Assembly: GCF_002514725.1 (NCBI RefSeq)
Contig: NZ_NTLB01000001.1
Coordinates: 992,001 to 1,056,000, forward strand
Origin: Mangrovitalea sediminis
GTDB taxonomy: Bacteria > Pseudomonadota > Gammaproteobacteria > Pseudomonadales > Oleiphilaceae
DNA length: 64,000 bases
Direction: 5' to 3'
A model generated the notes under the pieces. That model searched no databases. It was not told where the DNA came from and was given only the letters and a program-made list of their open reading frames with translations. The translations under genes and the position numbers were made by a program. Of this stretch, positions 16,993 to 23,388 are shown in pieces; position 1 is the first letter of the stretch; every line of letters starts with the position of its first letter.

Positions 16993-18426
16993 ATGAGTAA
17001 AACCCTGTTCGGGGCCGCCTTCGGGCTGGCCCTGGCCTTGGCCGGCTGCAGTAGCATCGGCCCCAACTACCACGCGCCGCACACCGCGGCGCCCGTCCTG
17101 AGTGCTATCGACAAGACACAGGAAAGCAACGCCCACTTCCAGGCCCAATGGTGGCAGCAATTCGGCGATCCCACGCTGGACACGCTGATGCACAAGGCCG
17201 CCGCCCATAACCTGGATCTGCAGGTGGCCCTGGCCCGGTTGCGTGCCTCCCGCGCCCAGCTCGGCCTGGCGGAGGCCTACCGTTGGCCGACCGTCAATAC
17301 CGGCGCCAGCTATAGCCGCAGCCGGGAGCAGCAGCCTGGGTTCAGCACGCAGCGCAGCACGGTCAACCGCTACCAGGCCGGCTTCGACGCCACCTGGGAA
17401 CTGGACCTGTTCGGCGGCATACGCCGCTCCGTGGAAGCCGCCAACGCGGATCTCGGCGCCAGCGAAGCGGGCCTGCAGGATGTGCAGGTCAGCCTGATGG
17501 CGGAAGTCGCCCGCAACTACTTCAACCTGCGTGGCACCCAACTGCGCCTGAAAATCGCGCAACGGGGTGTCCGCATCCAGAAGGAAACCCTGGCGCTGAC
17601 CCAGTCCCGGGAAAGGATCGGCACCGGCTCCGACCAGGATGTCGCCAGCGCCGGTGCCCGCCTCGCTGCCGTCGAAGCGGAACTACCACAACTGCAGGCC
17701 GAAGCCAAAGCCAGCGAGTACCGCCTTGCCGTGTTGCTCGGTGAACGCCCGGATCAGTTGAACGTGGACCTCTCCCCCGCCCACTTCCAGCCGATCACCA
17801 CGACGCTACCCATCGGAGACGCCGGCAACATCCTCGCCCGCCGCCCGGACGTGCGGGTCGCAGAACGGCAGTTCGCCGCAGCGACGGCCCGAATCGGAAT
17901 TGCCAAGGCGGACTACTACCCCAAAGTCGCCCTCGGCGGCTTTATCGGCTTCCTCACCGGCGAAAGCCACGACTTCGGCCGCTCCGCTTCCGAAGCCTGG
18001 TCGCTGACACCCAGCATCAGCTGGTCCATCCTCGACTGGAAGCGCCTGGGTGCGAGGCTGGACACCAGCAAAGCCAACGCCGACGCCGCCCTCGCCAACT
18101 ACAAGCAGACCGTCCTACTCGCCATCGAGGACATCGACAATGCGCTGACGGGCTTCAATCAGCAGCGGGCCAGGGTCGAGAAACTGATGGATCAGAGTCG
18201 GCTGAGCCGTAAAGCGGCGGATATTGCCAAGGTGCGTTATCAGGAAGGGGCGACGGACTTCCTGGCTCTGCTGGATGCGCAGCGGACCGCGCTGACGGCG
18301 GATGATGATCTGGCGCAGGCGGAGACGGCGGTGAATACGCAGGCTGTGGCGTTGTATAAGGCGCTTGGTGGGGGTTGGCAGGCTTGTGGGGATGCGGAGT
18401 GTAGTGCGCTTGCTGCTAATCCGTAG
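16993..18426 (+). CDS. Outer-membrane efflux channel lipoprotein (NodT/OprM family)
   Basis: A 477-residue TolC-like channel with a lipoprotein signal (lipobox LAGC at about residue 19). The family features are WWQQFGDPTLDTLM, DLQVALARLRASRAQLGLAEA, the WELDLFGGIRRSVEAA motif, and a second repeat with LARRPDVRVAERQFAAATA and ISWSILDWKRLGARLD. It starts one base after the transporter stop, making a complete three-gene RND operon. The last 100 bases use noticeably more T- and G-ending codons than the rest of the gene, perhaps marking the edge of the REP-rich zone. Confidence 0.92.
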   Translation: MSKTLFGAAFGLALALAGCSSIGPNYHAPHTAAPVLSAIDKTQESNAHFQAQWWQQFGDPTLDTLMHKAAAHNLDLQVALARLRASRAQLGLAEAYRWPTVNTGASYSRSREQQPGFSTQRSTVNRYQAGFDATWELDLFGGIRRSVEAANADLGASEAGLQDVQVSLMAEVARNYFNLRGTQLRLKIAQRGVRIQKETLALTQSRERIGTGSDQDVASAGARLAAVEAELPQLQAEAKASEYRLAVLLGERPDQLNVDLSPAHFQPITTTLPIGDAGNILARRPDVRVAERQFAAATARIGIAKADYYPKVALGGFIGFLTGESHDFGRSASEAWSLTPSISWSILDWKRLGARLDTSKANADAALANYKQTVLLAIEDIDNALTGFNQQRARVEKLMDQSRLSRKAADIAKVRYQEGATDFLALLDAQRTALTADDDLAQAETAVNTQAVALYKALGGGWQACGDAECSALAANP

Positions 18427-18651
18427 AAAGTGGATTTAGTTTAGGAAAGGCACGCCGGGCGGTTTTTTGCCCGTTCCGGCGGTTGCCTCGTATCAACCCG
18501 CCGTACTGCATCGCTAGCGGCCACCTTTAAGCCCCTCGCCCCTTGCGGGAGAGGGGGCAGTCGAGGCCCGCCTCGACCAGATCACATCTCACCCATCAGC
18601 CACGCACCTCATCCCGCGACTCTTCTCCTCATCCTCTCCCACAAAGCCCCC
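18427..18651. other. Intergenic region after the RND operon
   Basis: 225 bases without a gene. It holds an inverted repeat with GGGC/GCCC and CGCCGG/CCGGCG arms around a T-run (about 18452-18481). This could be part of the transcription end of the RND operon, although the T-run lies in the loop. A C+T-rich stretch (18590-18650) leads into the first REP. Confidence 0.4.
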
Positions 18652-18808
18652 GTAGGGCGCATTAACCGAAGGGCAATGCGCCGAATGGTGGCGGATAAAC
18701 GTGGAGTTCAAGCTCCTGAGTGGTGAATTGGCGTTGAGTGATGTTATAAGCCGCAGACACCGAGTGACTTCGCATGCGGCGCATTGCCCTTGGCCGTATA
18801 CGGCGGGA
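18652..18808 (+). repeat. REP pair (BIME-like, 157 bases), copy 1, right end degenerate
   Basis: The left REP (18652-18682) is GTAG followed by the 8-base stem GGCGCATT/AATGCGCC. A conserved interior of about 95 bases starts GAATGGTGGCGG and ends CACCGAGTGACTTCGCATGC. The right inverted REP (from 18778) begins normally with GGCGCATTGCCCTT but has decayed. It is aligned base for base in length with copies at 19462 and 21300. Confidence 0.85.
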
Positions 18809-18991
18809 AGCGTTTGACGCCTCGAACGTGCCCACCGAAGCCGCCGTCTTCAAAGACCCGGCGACCGCAAGGTCGCGCATCTATATCAACCGTGCCGGCA
18901 AGGCGATCGTGGATGAGCTGATCGCCTCGGCCGGTCTGACGGGTATCGAGTGTGCTGACTGCGAAACGAGAGCGCTGAGTGTGTTGTAGCT
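18809..18991 (+). pseudogene. C-terminal gene fragment fused to a REP end
   Basis: An open frame running in from the degenerate REP gives about 60 residues (FDASNVPTEAAVFKDPATA, then RSRIYINRAGKAIVDELIAS) with coding-like composition and a stop near 18990. The upstream part is REP-derived, so no proper start is seen. It looks like the 3' remnant of a gene whose front was lost at the REP. I do not recognise the family. A further partial REP (18999-19019) follows directly. Confidence 0.35.
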
Positions 18992-18998
18992 CGCTGCA

Positions 18999-19019
18999 GG
19001 CGCATTGCCCTTTCGTTAC
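18999..19019. repeat. Partial REP remnant
   Basis: GGCGCATTGCCCTTTCGTTAC matches the inner two thirds of the inverted REP (one extra T), without the final CTAC-containing arm. Confidence 0.55.
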
Positions 19020-19309
19020 ACAGGCTCATGCAAAATCGCCTGAGCAACCAACAGCATAATTAATACAAAAAGCATAACTCTTATAACATATACATAATAC
19101 ACATCCATCCTGCCTCTTGTAGGCGAAAGCAAATAGGCTAGATATTTCCAAGTCGTAATAGCATTGTTTTTATAGATAGGATGAAATTGATGGGTGGCCT
19201 CCCAAGAGGCGGGTAGTTTTTTCTTCATAAAATTACAATGCAGACAAACAATGATAAAATAAACAACAAATAGAGGTACATATATAAGCAGATACATCAG
19301 TAGCTCCAT
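19016..19309 (-). CDS. Small A+T-rich membrane protein, unknown
   Basis: A 97-residue protein with two strongly hydrophobic segments: about residues 2-22 (ELLMYLLIYVPLFVVYFIIV) and near the C-terminus (VIRVMLFVLIMLLVAQAIL). They are separated by a basic/aromatic loop. It is far more A+T-rich than the flanking genes, which points to horizontal origin. ATG at 19309 is preferred; an in-frame GTG at 19363 would add 18 residues. It sits between REP elements with no functional neighbour. The family is not recognised. Confidence 0.5.
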   Translation of the reverse strand: MELLMYLLIYVPLFVVYFIIVCLHCNFMKKKLPASWEATHQFHPIYKNNAITTWKYLAYLLSPTRGRMDVYYVYVIRVMLFVLIMLLVAQAILHEPV

Positions 19310-19461
19310 AGTTTCCGTGTATATCCTTTGACGACCAGATGTGACAATCCGTATCCGTATCACTTGCCTGGAGATTCAAGAATTCGCTAGACGTTGCCTA
19401 TACTGGCGAATTCGGTGTCAACTATAAGCCGAAAGCGCTTGCAAGTAACGACTCAGCCCGC

Positions 19462-19618
19462 GTAGGACGCATTAACCGAAGGGCAATGCGCCGAATGGTG
19501 GCGGGTATACTTTAATTTCAGGTTCCTGGGTGATGAATCGGTGTTGAGTGATGTTATAAGTCGCGGACACCGAGTGACTTCTCATGCGGCGCATTGCCCT
19601 TCGGTTAATGCGCCCTAC
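19462..19618 (+). repeat. REP pair (BIME-like, 157 bases), copy 2
   Basis: The left REP (19462-19492) has GTAG plus stem with one change (GGACGC), and the right inverted REP (19588-19618) is intact, ending CTAC. The interior begins GAATGGTGGCGGGTATAC and ends CACCGAGTGACTTCTCATGC. It is nearly identical to the copy at 21300 and extends slightly into shared flanks (CAGCCCGC before, CCTYCTCAYGC after). Confidence 0.9.
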
Positions 19619-19878
19619 CCTCCTCACGCTTTTTTCGCGCCTCATACTGTGCGGGACCCCATTGATCTGTTGACAGGCTCTCGACGGTGGATTCGGGTGG
19701 CATTAAGGGGCCCGGACGACCACGGAAAGCTTAAAAATGAAACTGACCCGGTTTCTGCATATCCCGTCATTCCATACCCTACCGGCGTACAAAAATACGA
19801 CAAAAGCTGTATTTCGCATTTCAGTGAACAGTTGTACGCTGAATACTCTATTTACGGTTGTCGAGTGGTTTGCGGTCT
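19619..19878. other. Intergenic region, no gene recognised
   Basis: 260 bases between REP copy 2 and the acyltransferase. Short open frames here lack ribosome sites and protein-like composition. No clear promoter was identified. Confidence 0.4.
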
Positions 19879-20601
19879 ATGCGAATTCGAGCTTTTTTCG
19901 CCTGGAGCTACTGCGCACTGGCGTCCTGCCTTGGATTTTTGGTGTGCCTGATGCGCCCGTTCAATGCCAACAACAACTGCGTTAACGGTTGGCTGTTTGC
20001 GCGGGGCGGGCGTTCGTGCCTGGGTATGCGGGTGGACGTGGAAGGGCGCGAGCATCTCGATTTTGCCGGCCCGCGGGTGGTGATCGCCAACCATCAGCAC
20101 AACGAGGATGTGTTTGTGTTGGGGGATATACTTCCGCCTCGCACCGTCGTCGTGGGCAAGTCCAGCCTGCGTTGGCTACCCCTGTTCGGACAGATGTTGT
20201 GGCTGGGCGGCAATGTCCTGATCAACCGCCGTCACCGGGGTAAGGCAATCGCAGCCATTCAGGCAACGCGAAAGGCACTGACCGAACAGCGCAAGTCCAT
20301 CTGGATTTTCCCCGAAGGCACCCGTAATCACGGCGGTGAGCTGCTGCCCTTCAAAAAGGGCGCCTTCCACGCCGCCATTGCCGCGGGCGTTCCCATCAGT
20401 ATGGTCTGTGTCAGCCGCTATCAGGGATCGGCCGGCCACGGCGCCAACGGAAATCCGGTCCGGGTGAAAATTCTGCCGCCTGTGGCCACCGATGGTATGA
20501 GCAGCAACGATGTGCCACAACTGATGAGCGCCTGTTACGAGCACATGCGCGAGGCGATTGCCGAGCTTAATCACTATCTGCCAGCGCCGGATGCCGCATG
20601 A
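19879..20601 (+). CDS. Lysophospholipid acyltransferase, PlsC type
   Basis: A 240-residue membrane-associated acyltransferase. After an N-terminal hydrophobic segment (FFAWSYCALASCLGFLVCL) comes the catalytic H-x4-D motif in IANHQHNEDVF. GNVLINRRHRG corresponds to motif II, and IFPEGTRNHGGELLPFKKG contains motif III, which binds the glycerol phosphate. VPISMVCVSRY is motif IV. Such enzymes acylate 1-acyl-glycerol-3-phosphate to phosphatidate. ATG at 19879 has only a weak ribosome site. It is a lone gene among REPs, so it may be an extra copy beside a housekeeping plsC elsewhere. Confidence 0.88.
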   Translation: MRIRAFFAWSYCALASCLGFLVCLMRPFNANNNCVNGWLFARGGRSCLGMRVDVEGREHLDFAGPRVVIANHQHNEDVFVLGDILPPRTVVVGKSSLRWLPLFGQMLWLGGNVLINRRHRGKAIAAIQATRKALTEQRKSIWIFPEGTRNHGGELLPFKKGAFHAAIAAGVPISMVCVSRYQGSAGHGANGNPVRVKILPPVATDGMSSNDVPQLMSACYEHMREAIAELNHYLPAPDAA

Positions 20602-20976
20602 TTGTCAGGCGCGGATAACCAGACTCCCCACTTTACACCCCATGTGGCACGCGCCACATCAGGCCCGCCAAAACGGCTTCTTCATCTCATCTCGTCGCTG
20701 CGACTCGCTGATCCCGGCGTCCTTTAGGTGCGGCCCTCTGTCAGCACATGCTTGGCAGACAATGGATAAGGCGCAATCCGAACAGTCGCGTGCTAGCGAT
20801 CACGCCGACAGGCGCTCGCGCATTGAGTGGCTGGCTGGGCATCCAAGCCTGGGACTGGATTCAATCAGGACCGTCAGCGAAAACCGGGAAGGATCCCGTT
20901 TGCGGATTTACCTCTCAATAACACCACCCGGTGCAATGACAGAGGCCGCCGTACACGCTTTCGGTCGTCACACGGG
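20602..20976. other. Intergenic region, no gene recognised
   Basis: 375 bases. It contains a near-palindrome ATGTGGCACGCGCCACAT (20642-20659; perfect 7-base arms ATGTGGC/GCCACAT). Open frames crossing it have no convincing start or family resemblance. It could hold the transcription end of the acyltransferase gene. Confidence 0.4.
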
Positions 20977-21213
20977 TCAATCCGGCGTCGGTCCCCGATC
21001 CGTCACCAGTTGCCTGTAGTCGGGCAGATTCGTTACTCCCTTTGTGGCCTCTGCGTAGGCTTCTTCCAATTCATCGGCCAGTGACTCGTAGTCGACCAAT
21101 AGCAACTCTTCCGCCGGCACGATGGTCTCGTCCGGTAGGTCGCGCAGGCGATTGATCTCTCGATCGACCGCTTGGATGATCAGGACCAGTGATCTGTTTG
21201 TTATTTCTGCCAT
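20977..21213 (-). CDS. Small acidic protein, paralogue of the 26.4-kb gene
   Basis: A 78-residue acidic, probably all-helical protein. It shares a pattern with the protein at 26391-26675: I-x2-R-x-L near the start, a central YE segment (DYESLADELEEAYAEA), and a LP-x3-QL end (NLPDYRQLVTD). ATG at 21213 has AGAGG about 9 bases upstream. The family is unnamed as far as I can tell. The two copies flank the DUF6795, PotD-like and GGDEF-EAL genes and each is next to a REP pair. No function is assigned. Confidence 0.6.
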   Translation of the reverse strand: MAEITNRSLVLIIQAVDREINRLRDLPDETIVPAEELLLVDYESLADELEEAYAEATKGVTNLPDYRQLVTDRGPTPD

Positions 21214-21299
21214 GGAGGAAACCTCTAGCACTCCGAACACCGCAAATGCGGCTTGCGGGTCAGCGTTGAGAAATGGGACCCCTTCTTTTTTCAGCCCGC

Positions 21300-21456
21300 G
21301 TAGGGCGCATTAACCGAAGGGCAATGCGCCGAATGGTGGCGGGTAAACTTTAATTTCAGGTTCCCGGGTGATGAATCGGTGTTGAGTGATGTTATCAGTC
21401 GCGGACATCGAGTAGCTTCTCATGCGGCGCATTGCCCTTCGGTTAATGCGCCCTAC
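21300..21456 (+). repeat. REP pair (BIME-like, 157 bases), copy 3
   Basis: Both REPs are intact: GTAG plus GGCGCATT/AATGCGCC at 21300-21330 and its inverted partner ending CTAC at 21426-21456. The interior is almost the same as copy 2 (GTTGAGTGATGTTATCAGTC in the middle). No target duplication is evident. Confidence 0.92.
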
Positions 21457-21498
21457 CCTTCTCATGCATTTCCGCGATCCCCCATGCCGATGACTCCT

Positions 21499-21990
21499 TC
21501 AAGATTTGGCACCGGCTCCACCGCTGACCGGTTTGCAAATGCCGTAATGGGTGCCCACGACATCAGGCTTGTCCGTCAGCTCGCAGACAAAATCGAGCGG
21601 CTGCCCATCGAGCTCGGTATTCGCCGCGAAGGTCAACTTGCCGTGCTTCCAACCCTCGTATTCAACACCGTCAAAGCGGATAACGATCGATTGATTGACG
21701 ACCGGTTGTCCCGGCAACAGCCGCCACAGCAAGCCGAGTTGTTTCACGATGGCGGGGAAATGAAAGGTCCCATCCGCACCGGTCACGGCGCGCTGCACGC
21801 GGTTCTTCGCGTCGTCCCCGGACATACGCGCCGTCTCGATCACTTCCGCACCCTCGACCGGTTTACCCTGCATGAGCACTGTGCCGTGAACCTCGGAGAA
21901 CAACACCCAATTTTTCGGAGCCCCCATCGCATAACCTCCAGACATCACCGACAGCAAACCCATCATCGCCATCAACGCAACCGTTCGCAT
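21499..21990 (-). CDS. Exported DUF6795-like protein
   Basis: A 163-residue protein with a signal peptide (MRTVALMAMMGLLSVMSGGYA). The mature domain has the carboxypeptidase-regulatory-like beta-sandwich layout: FSEVHGTVLMQGKPVEGAEV, then VTGADGTFHFPAI, as in DUF6795 proteins of marine gammaproteobacteria. ATG at 21990 is placed 8 bases after GGAG; further starts lie 6 and 9 bases upstream. It is divergent from the PotD-like gene. The function is unknown, probably periplasmic. Confidence 0.72.
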   Translation of the reverse strand: MRTVALMAMMGLLSVMSGGYAMGAPKNWVLFSEVHGTVLMQGKPVEGAEVIETARMSGDDAKNRVQRAVTGADGTFHFPAIVKQLGLLWRLLPGQPVVNQSIVIRFDGVEYEGWKHGKLTFAANTELDGQPLDFVCELTDKPDVVGTHYGICKPVSGGAGAKS

Positions 21991-21999
21991 CGTCATCAC

Positions 22000-22212
22000 T
22001 CCATTGGATTCACTCGCGCCCTACCTGCCACGTTCGCTTGCCAGGAAAAGAGAGGGTACGTTGGTTGCGGTTGCGTCCTATACTATCGACAAGGACGTGT
22101 GGCATCTGCGATGCATCGCGCTGTGAAAGGTACGCTTCGTACCTGCAAATATTGGCTGTTTTTTTCTATCTAGGCGAATCATTTTGAATTGCTGTGCCGG
22201 GACCCTGGATCA
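22000..22212. other. Divergent intergenic region of DUF6795 and PotD-like genes
   Basis: 213 bases carrying the promoters of both neighbours. No motif strong enough to call was seen; A/T-rich runs near 22140-22190 are the likeliest core promoter for the rightward genes. Confidence 0.35.
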
Positions 22213-23316
22213 ATGAGTGGTAAGTGGTTACTGACGGGCACTCCAGTCTCCAATCAGCGCCGCCGACCCTCCCGCTTTGGGCGGGGTTCCAGCCTGATGG
22301 GTTGCTGCCTGCTGCTACTGAACCTGCTCTGCGTCAATGCCGCCAGGGCTGAGGAGACGTTGCGTGTCCTGACGTGGCCAGGCTACGCAGACCCCGATAT
22401 TGTGCAGCGCTTTGAAAAGGAGACCCATACCCACGTCACGGTGACCTATATCTCCTCCGATGACGATCTCTGGAACAAGATTGGTCCCAACCGGGGGCAG
22501 GATTACGATGTCTTTGCAGTCAATACCGCCGAGCTTCAGCGCTATATCGACATCCACGCCGTGCTGCCCATCGACCTTTCAAAAGTGCCCAACCATCGGA
22601 ACCAGACGCCGCGTTTTCAAAACCTGAAAAACGTGACCGGGATGACGCGTCACGGCAAGGTGTTCGCCATGCCTTACACCTACTCGGAAATGGGGCTGAT
22701 CTACAACAAGAAGCTGGTCCCCACGCCTCCGACCTCTATTAATGCGCTTTGGGATCCCAAGTACCGCGGCAAGGTACTGGCGTACGATGCCAGTAATCAC
22801 AATTTCTCCATCGCGGCGCAGGCGCTGGGTTTCAAGGATCTGTTTTCCTTAAACCACGACGAAATGATGGCGGCGGCGCGCAAGCTGGTGGATCTGCGGC
22901 GCAACCTTTTTACCTTTTACACCGACCCGGACCAGGCCCTGGACATTTACCGCCATTACAATATCGCGCTGGTCTATGCGAACTTTGGCACACAGCAGGT
23001 CGACAAAATGCGCTCCAAGGGTCTGGATATTGGTTACGTGATTCCCAAGGAAGGTGCCCTGGCGTGGCTTGACTGCTGGGTGATCAGCGCTGGCGCCAAG
23101 GATATGAATCTCGCCCTGAAGTGGATCAACTATTCCCTTGACCCACAGGTCAGTGAAACCTTAACCGAACGCCAAGGGCTCGCGAATACGCTCAAGCCCG
23201 GCGCCGCGGACAAGGGGGATGCAAAAATCATCTGGCTGCAATCCATTGCTCATCCCGAGGAACGCATCAGGCTGTGGCAGGAAATAAGGGCAGGAGCCCA
23301 GCCGGATGCGTTATAA
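22213..23316 (+). CDS. PotD-like periplasmic binding protein (probable polyamine sensor partner)
   Basis: A 367-residue protein with a long basic N-terminus and hydrophobic export segment (LMGCCLLLLNLLCVNAARA). The mature part is a PotD/PotF-type binding fold: LRVLTWPGYADPDIVQRFEK, VFAVNTAELQRY, MPYTYSEMGLIYNK, LWDPKYRGKVLAYD and ALAWLDCWVIS. No polyamine permease or ATPase is nearby. The next gene, 72 bases on, encodes a membrane GGDEF-EAL protein with a periplasmic sensor. That is the arrangement of Vibrio NspS-MbaA, where the PotD-like protein reports norspermidine/spermidine to a c-di-GMP enzyme. The role is inferred from that parallel. Confidence 0.8.
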   Translation: MSGKWLLTGTPVSNQRRRPSRFGRGSSLMGCCLLLLNLLCVNAARAEETLRVLTWPGYADPDIVQRFEKETHTHVTVTYISSDDDLWNKIGPNRGQDYDVFAVNTAELQRYIDIHAVLPIDLSKVPNHRNQTPRFQNLKNVTGMTRHGKVFAMPYTYSEMGLIYNKKLVPTPPTSINALWDPKYRGKVLAYDASNHNFSIAAQALGFKDLFSLNHDEMMAAARKLVDLRRNLFTFYTDPDQALDIYRHYNIALVYANFGTQQVDKMRSKGLDIGYVIPKEGALAWLDCWVISAGAKDMNLALKWINYSLDPQVSETLTERQGLANTLKPGAADKGDAKIIWLQSIAHPEERIRLWQEIRAGAQPDAL

Positions 23317-23388
23317 GGAAACTCTGATTAAGTCCCTGTGCGCTTCTGGCATTCAGAGGCTCCATAAGCCAAGAAGAGCCCGTGCATT

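Noticed and set aside
19541-19951. Open frame starting inside a REP pair
   Set aside because: The start and first third are repeat sequence that also starts a similar frame at 21379; the rest has no protein-like features.
20558-21019. 153-codon frame after the acyltransferase
   Set aside because: It overlaps a better leftward gene, has no ribosome site and no recognisable domain.
18652-21456. CRISPR array
   Set aside because: Repeats are palindromic REPs in inverted pairs about 157 bases long and kilobases apart, without regular spacers or cas genes.
21379-22173. 264-codon frame starting inside a REP pair
   Set aside because: It is antisense to the DUF6795 gene and begins with REP-derived residues.
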